Shown piece after piece: positions 33,085-46,700 of a DNA stretch of 64,000 bases. The first letter of the stretch is position 1, and every line of letters starts with the position of its first letter. The stretch spans positions 62,001 through 126,000 of the forward strand of contig CAJNYU010000743.1 of assembly GCA_905331475.1 (NCBI GenBank). Reading direction: 5' to 3'. Origin of the DNA: Rotaria socialis (lineage: Eukaryota; Rotifera; Eurotatoria; Philodinida; Philodinidae). The notes under the pieces were generated by a model. That model was given only the letters and a program-made list of their open reading frames with translations. It did not search any database and had not been told where the DNA came from. Made by a program: the position numbers and the translations under genes.

Positions 33085-36000
33085 ATGGCAGATAGGGACG
33101 ATTATGATGATGATGATTATCATGATCATTCAAGTTATAAGAATGAACAAGATGATGACCATCATGATTCTTCACCGCCGTTCAAACGCTTTAAATTCGG
33201 TAAGATATTTTTCATATTAATATACAACAGACCGATCAAATCAATTAACGATATAAGCTTTGACAGATTTATAAATCTATTTGGATATATATATATATAT
33301 ATGTATAGATAGATATATAGATATATTGATACACAAATATATGTGGCTCCATCTGTCAAAGCCATGTTCATGACAGTATCTTTTTTTTATCAAAGAGAAA
33401 CGGAAATAAGTGCGTTTCTTAGCTGCATCGTATTCGCTCTCATTTCTATATCCGGATTTGAGCATAGCGTGCTTGCCTACGGATGACTGACTTTTTTCTC
33501 GATGTTTATTCTATTATTCCTTTTTTGTTTTCTCTAATATTTTTTATTTATTCATTTGTTCACTTGAACGAAGACTTCCAAGTAAAGATATATGCAAGCA
33601 TATATCTTTAATTTCACTCAAACTAATTAATAATTTTAATTAATATGAAATAAATATGAAATAAGAAAAATTTACTTTACTTTTTCTCAATTATGTGTTA
33701 ACTAATGCTATAGAGACTTTAATGTTCTGAATTCTACTTTAAAATCTGTTAAAATACTAAATTCTGCCTTTCATTTATGTTTTAAAATGAAAAACAAAAT
33801 CATGATCTTTTGATACACTAACTTTTAATATTCAAAGTAAATGAGTACACTAGAAATCTTAACAATAAACTAGATGAAGGATAAGAAAATTTTTTTTATC
33901 ACTTATCGAAAGATTTTGTTATTTTTCAAGGGGCGTATACATGTTAGAATGTTTAAGCGAAAGAATCCAGTTAAAAGACTATTTATGCTTGATTCATCAA
34001 CAAGTATGCACTTGAATGGCACATATTAGTTTTTAAAGTTTGCTTTTCGATTAAAATTTTGTTCGTCGTGATTTTTTTGCATCAATAGTGACCGAAAGAT
34101 CAATTGTTCGATGTTTTTATGATTGTTGTTGTCATATACTACTCGATAGTTAATTTGATTGTTATGAACGGGAACTTTCGTCGCTTGATTTTCCGATTCT
34201 ATCGATCGATAATTATTGATTATTTCTATACGAACTTTCTTTTTCTTGGTTCTATCTTAGTTTTTTTCTATTTAATTTGATTATTCGTAGAATATTATCC
34301 TTCATAGGGTATTTGCATTTCTGATAGTGACAGCATAGTCAGGTAGATTATGTTTTTTCTCGTTTAAAAATAATTGCTTCATGATTCTATTTTTGTCTTT
34401 TAAAAAAATTAAAGAACACTCGAATTGTTGATTATAAAATTATTTTTTACATATTATCTCTAAAGAAAATTCTTACATATACTGAAATATTATTACGAGC
34501 GTTGAATTGAAGTTGTTTTCATCGTTATTTCTCTATTTTATTGTACTGCTTTTTTCATAATTGCATTTGTATATTTGAGTATGTTGAGTTGAAAATAATT
34601 CTATTTGGTCGAACGAATAATACCTTGTTGTTATCAAATAGATTTAATTGATTTAACAATGCATTTTATTCGCAGAAAAACTAGAATTCACTTTTTTTTC
34701 ATAATATATTGGTAATGGACATTTTTTTTGCATCAACATCTTTAAGATCGTTGAAGAATCATTGTTTCTATCTTCAATGATTATTTGTAAAACCGGGTCT
34801 ACTCTGCCGCATTAGGCAATAGCTTGCAGTAACAAAAAGATGCATGTTTCTCCTCTCATTCTCTTCTGATAACGGGTCGCGTCAAAGAGACCAGCAACAG
34901 AATAACGGAAACAAGAGATTGCTGTGGCAGTAGTGGTACTTTTTTTTCTTCTTCCTTCTTTCTCCGCTTCGATTACTCGTCTTGAGGCCTGCTAGCTTGA
35001 GAGTACGCCAACGACTATTACTTCATCTCTTTCTCATGGTGTTGACTTGTAAGCGAAACAAACCGTTCTTCGTGCCTCACGCGCACTATCGATCGTCTAC
35101 ATACAATTCTCTACTATAGTTGCTTACGCCTTCCAATAAAGACGCTCGTTCCTCTATTTTTTCTTTTGCCACCATAATCAGCTTCAGCATCAGCATCATC
35201 ATTTCTGTTTTAAACGTTCGTACAGCATTATTGCCCATATATTTATTTTGGATTTTATTGTCATTGGTTGTGTCCGCATGTTTTTGTTTTTATTGTTGTT
35301 TTCACTTCAAGACGCGCAGTTCCGTCGATCATGACATATGTCGCAATTCGTCATTCGTACCTCATCGAGCTTTTTCTCCATCATTTCTTTTTTGTGATAT
35401 TCATCAATAACACCATTTACCACAACAATCACCATGAATTTAATCAAATGCTGTACTTCAGCTCATACATCATCAGATCGTCCAAATCTTTCGAAAAAGA
35501 AAACACTATCTACCAAAAAGTCTGGTATGTTTCTAAGATCTACTTAATTATTTTTTCTTGTATTACGGATAGACAGTAATATATTCTTAAACATTACAAA
35601 AAATGAATATACCAGTGCATCTATGCACATGCATGCGTATATGAGAATAGAAAAAGTCTGTATTCATGTGCGCTTCACACAAACTAATTGAAGTGGTGAG
35701 AAGTTGATGCGTATGCGTTTCTAATAGGTGTGTGTGTGTGTGTGTGTGTTTCTTTTTCACATGATGACACAGAATGAAACAAAACAAGTCATCGTTACTA
35801 CTACTTCTCATATACAATAATGATTAGCTATTTGAAAGCATACAGGAAATAATGAGAGATGCTTCTTACATTGTCAAGCATGTATTTAAAAAGAAGAAGA
35901 AAAAGGGAAGTAAAAAGAAAATGATCTTTGTAATAAGATATACCATCAGAAAAACAGGAAAAAAGAAGTTGGGAATGGAAAAAAAAATTATAAGGAAATC

Positions 36001-39000
36001 AAAATCTTCTAAGTGGATATAAACGAATTTGATTTGATTAACTTGTCATAAATATTTATTGATAATTTCTTGATTGAAACTAAATTAGATGTTTTTTATC
36101 ATTATAGCTAACTCTGAATCGTCACCTTCTTCATTAACTGCCAGCTCTGTTGGAGCATATCTCGGTGAACATCCAGAATTTCTTGATTCTTATGTACAAC
36201 AAAATGTTCATACAAATACTATTGAACAATGGCTATCAAAAAGACCTGAGAAAAAATCTTCAATAAGTTCATCAACATCGACATCAACTCCAATTGATTC
36301 ATCAAATAAAAATAATACTTCAACGTCAATAATAAAAACTGATGGTAAAATACGTTGAAATCTTATTATTTGTTTTTAATCATCAAATATTTATATGACT
36401 TGCTCGATGATTTACGATCGTGTTTGCGAATTTTTATGGCTGAATATGCTTCTTTCGTTTAATTTTTCTTGTTATATTTAGATGTTAAAAGAAAAAAATC
36501 ATCACAAACTATCAAGCAGCTATCATCAACGACGGTGAAATCAATGAATACGGTAAGAATCTCTTTTTCCGTATGTTTTTTGTTTTGTTTGTATACATAA
36601 GTAGCATGTCAATATAGTTAGTTGAATTAAATGATAAACGTCGTTTATTACATGAACTCACCGATGAAGTTAATCAAAATGTCAGCAAAGCTCAAATTTT
36701 ATATGAATTAAGTAAATCTATATCGTCAAGTGAGTTAAAATTATTCGTATGTTTGATAAGAATATAATGGCATTTTTATTTTTATTCTTAATTTTAGCTG
36801 TATCAGCTGATGGATTCAATTTATATTTGGTTGATGAAACTGGCACTAGTATACGATTATTTACTGCAGATAATGATGAGTAAGTTATTAGTTTGTTGAA
36901 AGATCGATGGCATCCGTTCTTTATATTAAATAAAGATATGAATCTTAAAGTTGACAGGACAACTCAAGGAATTGAGCAAATCTCATTTTTCTATGCCTGC
37001 GAACCTTTTCAGCTTGTCTCTAACTGTCATTCATTTCCGTCGGTTAGAACTGCTCTTGAGGCCTATGCATTTTTCCACGTCCCTAATATAATGATTATAA
37101 TTGAATCGAGACCGAAAACTATCTCTATATGAATCGAAGAAATGCATGTATGTTGAGACGACATAATTATATAAAGCATTGGTATAACATGGTAGATATC
37201 TATTGGCAATAAAACAAAAACAAAAACGAATAAACATCAATATGTAAGAACAAGAGAAAACAAAACTTCTATTTTTCAATAAGAATATTTCAGATAAATT
37301 TGATAAAATAGTAGAAGAACACATATCAACTTCTGATATATGTTTCAATAAGATAACAAATTAATTAAGAAACAATGAAAACTACTGAACAATTCATGTT
37401 AGATGATGACAAATAATTATTAGAATATTCAAGCAGTATCTTATCGAAATCGATGATAACCAGTGTAATCAGAATATATTATTATTATTAATGCTTGCTT
37501 TTCTAGTCAAAATGATAGAAGAGACGAGAGAAAAAATGTTATATATTTTCCAAGCAATAGAAAATGCCTAGGCTCTAGTCAATCTTGTTGTCCCTTAATA
37601 AAAAAAGAAACGAATCAAGGACAATTTATAATCAAAAAAAAAAAAAAAAAGAATTGATGGAACAAGCTAACTTCATAATCCTTTTGAAGTTCTACTCTGG
37701 ACGTCTTAGTATAGCATGATTTTTCCAAGAATAAGTCATTTTTTCCTCATTGTGTATGAAATAAAAACTTTTGTTTGATTCAGAAAGAATTGTCAGCTCA
37801 ACTGACATGCGAACGGTTATGTCTTGAGACAAATTGATAGCAAAATAAAATTTAATTCTCAACTATTTCCTGAAACACTAAGAATGAACGTCTCAACTCA
37901 TATCCGAGCATAAAAATAAATTTTCCGCCACTTCTTTCTTTTTCTTATGAAGAACCATCCAGTAGGAAAAAAAGTTAATTATGTCTTGCTAAATTCATTC
38001 ATTATGCATGCTATCAAGATTTAAAAAAAAATCTCACTCAAGAAGATTTATCTTTTATTTCTATTGGTTCCGTATAAGACTCGATTGTTAATCTTGACTA
38101 CTTTCAGGATAATGAAAAAATGATTAACATAAATATATAACTGATTATTGTTTATTCCAGTGAACAAGCAGCATGTTTTATTCCAATCAATATTGGACCC
38201 GGTCATTGTCTTGCTGGTTATGTTGCTTGGTCAAAAGAAACCGTTCGAATTAGTGATACAACTCTGGTAAGATAAACGAATATCTTCTTGTTTGTACTGT
38301 TTTTCTAATTTTGAATAAAAAAAAATAAAGTTTGATATAACAAAATATCCTGATGGACTCTATGTGAAAGATGATAAAGTAACTGCAGTTATGGCCCATC
38401 CCATCATTAATACATCTGGTACTCTACTCGGTATGAATATGGCTAGCACTTCTTCCGAAAATTCAATGAATATATTTCTTTTATAAATAGGTGCAGTTGA
38501 ATTTTTTCGTATTGGCAGTACGTTACCATTTACCGTCGAAGATGAAGAAGTAAGTGGCTATTGTAATAGATTCTATAGAAGAATATGTATTTTTGTACGT
38601 GTATAATTTTATGAACTAGTTCTATATAAAAACAATAATCTCTATGGGGAAAAGAATATTTGTTTTATTTTTGTTTTGTGATAAAAATACAGTAGTATTA
38701 CATATGTATATTAGCTGTTTTTTGTTTCTAGTAAAATTCTTCTTATATACTAATTTTCTCTTTTACTTCAGGAAACTCTAAAATGCGTGAATGAGCTTTT
38801 CACCCAAACATATTATGAGGTATTACATATCCTAATTAATTATCTCTATTTAATTTTGAAATCGAATTTGTTTTTCACGTTTGTGTGTATTTGTACAACG
38901 ATTTCGTTTTTATTTTTGATTTGCATACGCTGCTTGATCATCTATCCTAATTTTTTTTCTTCTAAACCTCTACGCTGTCGAAATTCGTTGAGAAAAAACG

Positions 39001-42000
39001 AAGATAGCTACCGCTAATAATTATTGTATAGCTTTCAATATAAAAATATCTGTTTTTTGATTTTATTTTGCCTTTTAGCTTTATCATTCAATGACACGAG
39101 AACGACGATTAAATGATTTTCTATTGGCTGTGACTAAATCAATTTTTCAAGAACTTGTTAGTATGGAAGCTGTTATGCTTAAGATAATGAGTTACGCAAA
39201 AAAGTTGGTTAATGCTGATCGTGCTTCTTTGTTCATCGTGGATTCTCGTACAAAAGAACTTTACGCACGAATATTTGATATAGGACGTGAAGAACATGAT
39301 ATACTTGATTCATCATTAGTTAACGATAAAAATGAACTAACAAAAAAGCAGTCATCATCTGATGAACATGCTTGTATACGTTTTCCCATGGACAAAGGTA
39401 TAGCTGGTTACGTAGCAACAACTGGAAAAACTTTGAATATTGTTGATGCTTATAGTGATGAAAGATTTAATCGGTTAGACATTTATATTATTAATTGAAA
39501 CGATTTACATTATTCTTTTTTATAGAGATATCGATCAAAAGACAGGTTATAAAACCAAAACGCTTCTATGTATGCCAATAATGATTCAGGGACATGTAAT
39601 TGGTGTTGTTCAAATGGTAAATAAAAGAAATGGCCATTTTACTAAAAGCGACGAAGAATCATTTGAAACATTTGCTGTTTATTGTGGACTTGGTATGTTT
39701 TACTATGAGACTCATCTTTTTTTTTATCTTTTAGATGGTTAATTATTAACTTCTAAAAGAAAAAGTTTAGATTAGATGAGAATTAAAAATAAAAAATGGA
39801 TTTGAAAAGAATACAAAGAAAACTAATTAAGAATGTTTATATAAGAAGTGTTTTTCTATTTAATTATTAATGTATTATGTGAAGAAATTAACTAGTCTTC
39901 AATCCTTTTTAGCTCTACATCATGCATCACTCTATGATCGTATACGTCGTTCAGAACAAAAATGTAAAGTAGCTCTTGAAGTTCTATCGTATCATGCATC
40001 ATGCACTGATGAAGAATATGAACGTTATAAAATATCTACACTCCCAAGCTACATTCCAAATCTGAAACAATTCGAGTTTTCTCCATGGAGCGTTGCGAAT
40101 GATATGAAGCCAATCTATGTTCTTTATATGTTTCGTGATTTAACCGCTTCGGATTCATCCAATCTAAATAAGTAAGTTAACTATTTATGAATTTGTCTTT
40201 TATTGACCTCGATATTTGTTTTTCGCTGTAGATTTGACATGGAATGTTTAATAAGATTTACATTAACTGTGCGAAAAAATTATCGAAATGTTCCTTATCA
40301 TAATTGGTCACATGCATTCAGTGTGGCACATGCAATTTACACTGTGATAAAAGAGACTAAACATAACTTTACAGCAAATCAGGTTCGTAAGAAACAAATA
40401 TATTATTCATAGAGAAAAAAAAACATAAACATTAAGCTTCAACTTTCTAGAACTATTTTAAACTAATAGTTCATCTATTTCTATGGGTGAGAAATCAAAT
40501 TCTAGAAAACTAAGTCATATGATCAACCCATTTTAAAATAATTTTATTTTCTTCAATGATTCTAATTGAAAAAATAACAGATCTAAAACGTAGTCTAACT
40601 TATTTTTCACTCATCTTATTTGATTCATATTTTACAATAGAATATCGTAGAATAGGAACTTATACATTATTTCGAATACCCTTTGAATCAATTTTTGCGA
40701 TTATGATTATAATTCTATAGAACAAAAAGAATCATAGACACATTTAGATTTAGATTTCGCCGAGATTAGTTATTAATTGAAAATAAGTGGGCGAGATTTT
40801 CCGTGCAAACTTTATCATTAGAGAGATCTGACTAGTACAAGAATATTCTTAAAACTTCAGTTCTAATAAATCTTGTTTTCATGACCTATCAAATGTTTGA
40901 GACTAGTAAATTATTTAATTTTATGTTGCAATTCATACACATTTATTACAAATTTTATATTTTAAACTAAACATTGATGTTTTTTAAAGTGACGCTCTTT
41001 TTTCTAAGGAAATTCCATTGTGCACAGTTAGAATTTTACCGTGAATGTCAACAATGATCTGACAGAAAACAAAAGGATCTTTATAAAATAACTAGGAACA
41101 TAACTACAGTTATGCAAGACAGAATAACAGATATGGATTGATTTAGACTTTTTTTTATAATCTTCATAGGATTTTTCAATAGTAAAAGGTTTCACTTAAA
41201 AACAATCGATCATTGTGTAAGATTTTTTGTATTGAAAATATATTATAGTCGGCGCATAAAAGATACTAATATAAATGTAATTTTAAAAACTAGTGTATCT
41301 TCATTTTATTTAGTGTATCGCCCTGTTTGTTGCTTGTCTTTGCCATGATCTTGATCATCGTGGTAAAACTAATGATTATATGGTAAAAAGTTCTTCGACT
41401 CTTGCTTCGATTTATTCAACATCAACAATGGAACGACATCATTTTAATCAAACAGTAACCATATTACAAGTAATAACACTCAGAAGAAAATTCTTATTTA
41501 ATAATTAAAATAATTCATGACATATTTAGACGGAAAGTCTTAATATATTTAAACATTTTTCACCAAAAGAATATCGACAAATGCTAGACGAAATTCGTCA
41601 TTGTATATTGGCAACAGATTTAGTTTTATTTTTTGAAAATCGTCCAAAGCTTGAACGTATTGTTGAAAGTTGCCAATTCGATTGGAACAACAAAGATCAT
41701 ATGTAAGTTGAATATATGTATCATTTTCCATGTCAAACAACAATTGAAAACATACATTTCAAGTATTCAAATTTATCATTGCTCATCTCTTTATTCTTTA
41801 TTCTATTCTGAAAATTCTACATGACTTCAATGATTCTGTCGTTATGATCAATAATATTATCTTTTGATTGCTTTCCTCTTATATCTAGGCAATTGATGAT
41901 GGGGCTCAGTATGACCGCTGCTGATTTATGCTCTTCATTTAAACAATGGGAAGTACAGCGGTCGAATGTGAGCATCATCATGGAAGAGTTCTTCCAACAG

Positions 42001-43086
42001 GTGATTGACTATCTTTTAAATTTTCTTTTATTCTCTCTCTCTCTCTCTTTCTCTCTGTTTTCCTCTCTTGCTCTCCGTATCAAGTCTAATAAGAAAGCAG
42101 CATTCACTTCACATGCTATTAAGAAAAAAAAATGAAATCTCCTATTTTTAAATTAAACCTATATTTACACAAAATTGCATCGTATAATGATATTCATTGT
42201 ACACATGTATTTTATTGTTCCAGTCGACATTTGCAATCATTATCTATGACAGCAGTCGATTTATGTGCGATGTATAAACCGTGGCCTATACAAGAAAATA
42301 TTGTCAATATAATCATGGACGAATTTTGGGAACAGGTGTGGTGCCTTTTTTGTTTGTAGTCTTAATATATATACTTGCTGCTTTCTTCTTATGAATTTTA
42401 TTTCTATTCGAACAAGCAAGAGAGACAGAGAGCGAGGGAGAGAGATCTACTTTAAAATAGTTTTATTTTATTATAATGTTGAATCATACAGGGAGATGAC
42501 GAAAAGCGACGTGGTATTCACCCACAATCACTAATGGATCGATCTTTGGCTCATGAGTTGCCGAAAAATCAGGTAAGATATATATATATATATATAAACG
42601 CATGATTATTTACATTCAACGATAAAGACATGAAAAATTGTTCGTATATCTATATTCACTATTAAAAATAGGCATATAGGTATGAAGCAATTTCAGTTAT
42701 AGTGAAAATCTGATTAAGTTGAATGTAATTCATACCTATATATTTATATAAAATAAAATCAATTGTTTTATATTTAAAAAAAAATCATTTTTTTAACGTT
42801 TTCAAGGTGAATTTTATCAGTTGCATTTGCTTACCGTGCTATTCTTTAATTGTGCGTGTTCTACCCGAAACAATGCCCATGCTTACGGGAGCTAGGTATA
42901 TAAATAAGAAATCATATTCTTTTTTTACTTTTTTTTGTTTATCAAAAACTCATTTTCTTCAGAAGTAATCTTCAACGATGGCAAGAACTTGCTGATGAGC
43001 ATCAATCTTCTGAGACCTCTACTAATATAAGTACATCGAAGGAAATAATCACTCCAACGAACATTCATCAGCCAGCATCTTCGTGA
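33085..43086 (+). CDS. PDE10A-like dual-GAF cyclic nucleotide phosphodiesterase
   Basis: Coding exons: 33085-33199, 36108-36344, 36482-36552, 36618-36729, 36798-36879, 38161-38266, 38331-38430, 38491-38549, 38772-38819, 39079-39473, 39526-39692, 39913-40171, 40232-40382, 41314-41469, 41530-41702, then 41889-42000 or 42224-42335, 42492-42572, 42807-42895, 42963-43086. Product 878 aa; all joins keep frame. It hydrolyses cAMP/cGMP. The N-terminal [13 protein letters not shown]...IEQWL matches PDE10A, followed by GAF-A (about 150-305) and GAF-B (about 320-500, with [16 protein letters not shown] as the NKFDE motif). Catalytic domain about 510-860: His607 (acid), metal ligands His611, His645, Asp646 and Asp756, and purine-binding Gln808. 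[15 protein letters not shown] and [17 protein letters not shown] also match PDE10. Exon 1a ([11 protein letters not shown]...) is acidic and His-rich. The tail after about 850 is Ser/Thr-rich. Introns 1 (2.9 kb), 5 (1.3 kb) and 13 (0.9 kb) are unusually long for this window. Confidence 0.93.
34790..35433 (+). promoter_or_regulatory. Probable internal promoter and 5' UTR for alternative exon 1b
   Basis: Within the 2.9-kb first intron of the phosphodiesterase, this stretch is less AT-rich than its surroundings and ends at an ATG in good context (CACCATGA). Pyrimidine-rich tracts occur at 34936-34975 and 35155-35170. No core motif stands out; the call rests on its position before a well-formed alternative first exon. 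Confidence 0.4.
35434..35524 (+). CDS. Alternative first coding exon 1b of the PDE10A-like gene
   Basis: ATG at 35434 opens a 91-nt exon reading [20 protein letters not shown], then [11 protein letters not shown], and ends in phase 1 at a good donor (G|GTATGT). Exon 1a also ends in phase 1, so both splice in frame to exon 2 at 36108 (G|CT AAC, Ala-Asn). The new N-terminus has a Cys-Cys pair and a basic Ser/Thr-rich stretch, typical of palmitoylated membrane targeting, in contrast to the acidic, His-rich exon 1a. Vertebrate PDE10A is also known for alternative N-termini that decide membrane attachment. Not proven without transcript data. Confidence 0.6.
35728..35749. repeat. (TG)n microsatellite
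   Basis: TG dinucleotide run inside the first intron of the phosphodiesterase gene, after exon 1b. Confidence 0.9.
41889..42000 (+). CDS. PDE10A-like exon 16a (mutually exclusive)
   Basis: 112 nt, entered in phase 2 and left in phase 0. Codes for [20 protein letters not shown], then [17 protein letters not shown]. Carries metal-ligand Asp756 and the helix lining the active site. Followed by a CT-rich stretch (42032-42056). Confidence 0.85.
42224..42335 (+). CDS. PDE10A-like exon 16b (mutually exclusive)
   Basis: 112 nt with the same entry and exit phase as exon 16a. Codes for [20 protein letters not shown], then [17 protein letters not shown], the same structural segment with the same Asp756. 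This version (RHLQSL, KPWPI, EFWEQ) is closer to vertebrate PDE10/PDE5 sequence than 16a. Using both exons would shift the frame and hit TAA after 17 codons, so only one can serve per functional transcript. Confidence 0.85.
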
Positions 43087-43329
43087 TACACTTGTATCTA
43101 TCCCCATCTTTCTATTTTAATGTTAACCGCTCATTATTTGTGTTTTATTTTCTTGCTTACTTACTTTCTTTCTTTCTCTTTTTTTAATGCACAATAGAAT
43201 TATGAACATTTTTTAATTGCATCATTCTCGAAAAAAAAAAGATGAGGTTTATTATTTCATAGAGACAAATAATGACAATGACAATAAATCTTTGTAAAAC
43301 ACGCACACACGCAAGTGACTAAATACACA

Positions 43330-43367
<38 letters not shown>

Positions 43368-43703
43368 CGACTTAAAAAAAAGAACAAAGCGGACGATATT
43401 AGTTCTATTTCTTTCACATACACACAAAAAAGCTGTATTTTCTTTTCATTAGGAATTACTGATGCAAAGAAAAACAGCAACAAAAAACAGAAAAAAGCGA
43501 ACTCTTCTAAACCAAAATATGATTTACGTGTGCATGTATTTATGTATGTGTGCTAACAAAAAAAAATACTATGTGTACTTAGTCGATATATATATATTTA
43601 TATATATACGTGGTGAGAGAGATGGAGAAATAGCGAGATGGAGAAATGACACTTTCAACATCAATAGAGAAAACACAAATATGAGAAATTAAAAAAGTCT
43701 AAA
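43087..43703. other. Convergent intergenic spacer
   Basis: 617 bp between the stops of the phosphodiesterase (+) and the giant gene (-). Contains AATAAA-like sites near 43284, an (AT)n run at about 43335-43366 and other low-complexity DNA; presumably both 3' ends. Confidence 0.7.
43335..43366. repeat. (AT)n microsatellite
   Basis: AT dinucleotide run between the two convergent genes. Confidence 0.9.
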
Positions 43704-46700
43704 TCACGAAGATGGAGTCGAAGCATCAGGTGATGAAGCAACTGATCCATCAGCATCATCGTCATGAACATCAACGCTGTTTGTTGATGGTGGTGCTCGC
43801 AAGTCAATGATACCTTTTTCTCGAATAACTTTCAATGCAGCTTGTTCAGCGGCGCGTACAACATCTTCACTATGATCAACTAATGATATGATATTTACAC
43901 CATCCCATTGAACACCACATGAATTAAGTAATTCATGAACCTTTAAAAAAAGTAAAAGAAGTTGTTTTGATATATTCTTTAAAGGAAAAAAAAGAATCTT
44001 CCGATGATCCAGGTCAGTCATAAAAAATTAAAAATCGATGTATTCGAAAAAGGTTCAATTATTGAACAACATGTTTTTATGAAGAACAATGACTCGAGAT
44101 AAATAGATTCATACTTTAAAGATTTGTTTGTGGCATTTAGTTGACAAATTCGGTTCATAAACTTATTGATTATTTTGATTCGATATTAAATCCATCGTTT
44201 GGACTCCAATTATTTATGAACTTTTTGAGCATAGATTCAATTCTTAGCTTATTACTATGGAGAAGTTAATGTATTGTACTATCGCCGAAGGATATCAAGG
44301 AGACAAATTTTAGAATTTTTATTTCACAGTTTCCATTCAAATCTGTTTCTATACAATAATTAATTGAAGATCTAAAATTATTCATAACTCATCAAATTCT
44401 ACACGATATACATGATTCCAACTGAGAAAGCCCTTCTTGTTCTAATATAATTTATTGTTGAGCAGAATAAAATTAAAATTCAATTTATATTAACTACAAT
44501 ATTGTCAATATATCATTCAACAATAGAAATAAAAAATTCTTTTTTTTCCAGCTAGTCTTTGCATTTTAATCTCGAAGAAAATTCAACCGATAAAAAGGAT
44601 TAGTGTTCTATTTTTTACATGTTTTCTGCTTTAATGTACGCGTAGTAGAAACTTGAACTATTCGAGCTCAATGCAGAAGTAGACAAGTGTTCGGTCGATA
44701 TTGTAGATCTTAATCAAATGAATGGAATTATACAATATCAAACATTCTGCGAATCACATTGTTTACATTGTTTTTCTTGTCCTTTACTAGAATCAAACAT
44801 GACCTTTTCTTGACATGTGTCAAAAAAAGCGAGACCTTACTATTTGACATGTCTCATAACTCATTGGTAATCTGAATTAGAGCTGAAATTGTATGTGTAT
44901 GTATCTGTGTAATCAATTACCGAGAGACAATAGAAAACTAATTATAATTCATCTTCAGCAACAATATTTCTTGATCACATATCAGTAGAATATCACTCGT
45001 ACAAAGTAACTCAAATTTATGTCTATATTAAACTAAACTCCTCTTGCAATTAAAAAGAAGCAACATGTCTCACGTCACTAGACAAAAATTGTTGTAGGCG
45101 AACCTCAATCTACAGCGATATTTCTAGTAGCGATAATGCTCGTTTCATAATGGTTTACGAGAAAGTTCAAACTCCTTTTTCACATGTCCACAAAGATTGA
45201 TCGATATGATGAGTTGATTTTTCAGCTAAACTCTTTCACTTACATCTGAATCTGTGACAGGTATTTCTTGAGTACCACCTGATGCTGTTTCTAGTAACAT
45301 TCTAACATCGAAAACAGCTGCCTGTTCATCATAATGTATTGCTGGATGTTTTCCTCGGTAGAACAAAATTCTTGCACGTTCATTAGCTTCTCTCCAACTT
45401 AGACCACGACCAACAGCATGCGATGACAATGTATTATTGAATGTTTGATCACCGTTTGCTGATGTTGATATGTAACGTGATGAGTCTTCATTTGAAGATT
45501 TTAATGCGCCGCCTATCCGTGGTGGTAATGAAACGTACACTGCTTTTATTATTAATGCTAAAATAAAATAGAAGAATAGATATTTATAAAAAAAAAAAAA
45601 AAAAACAATACAATCACATACGTTTTCCATTTAATCTATCTTGCAACAACGCTTGTACTTCTGGCTTATCGATATCATCAAATTGATTTGTTGCATGTGC
45701 TTGTTCAATAACATCAACAATTTGTTCAATCAAATTTTCTTGATTATTCTTTTTAAAATCTTGTTTTAATTGTTGTTTTAAATCATTATAATTTTTAAAT
45801 TGACCTTGTTTCTGTTCTTCTAAATAATCGAATGTTTTTTCAAGATACATATCTAATTGATTATCATCATTCGATAATTTATTATGATTGTTTAATAAAT
45901 TTTTTAATGATAAAATTATTTTATTTCGATTAATTTTTAAATTTTGTCTCGCTCGATCAGTTATTATAAATGATGAACGACGTTTTTCTTCAGTATTTGG
46001 AGCTTGTTGTAAAAGAAGTAGACCATTTTTTTGCGATTGTTTTACTAATTCAACTGCACGATGACAAAGATCATGTGCTTTTGGATATTCTCGTTGTAGT
46101 TGTAATGTTAATTCATCCCATGTTGAAATATGATTTGTTGAAAGTATTTCTAAAGTACGATGTAAAATTTTACTTAATTCTCTATTTTGTTTTCGTGTTA
46201 ATTTTTTTTCTTTTAATTCATTATTAATCAAATACTGTTGAAGCCATGATAGTTGATTTGATTTTAATGCATTATGTTCGTCATTGGTTAATAAACTTGA
46301 TTGATTATTATACAAATTAGCTGTTTGAGAAATATTTGAATTTAATATATCAAGATTTATTTTTTCATTCATTTGTGTTATATCACAGTGATTCAATGTA
46401 TCACGAATGATATCAACAGTTGGATCAACTAGATAGAAGGTTTGCTTATATTCGGTTTTTAAATCATTACGAATTTGTTCATACGAATGAACTTTTGGTT
46501 GAGTAACAAGTGTTAACGTTTTACGAGTGATTTTTTCAATTTCTTTTGGATGTTCAGAAAAGCTTCGTATTGGTGGCTGTGACGATTGAATATGATTACT
46601 AACTACAGTACCTAATTCATGACGATGGATATTTAATTGTGAACGATGACGTTCATCAAGTAAACCAATGGATGAAATTGTTGTTGTTGCTGTTGTGAGT

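Noticed and set aside
35120..35579. Two overlapping plus frames of 96 and 103 codons
   Set aside because: They overlap alternative exon 1b in other frames and start at non-ATG or weak sites; exon 1b with its donor explains the locus better.
45970..46227. Plus-strand frame of 85 codons
   Set aside because: Antisense shadow of exon 17 of the giant gene; Leu/Val/Phe-rich as expected from reversed Asn/Gln/Lys codons.
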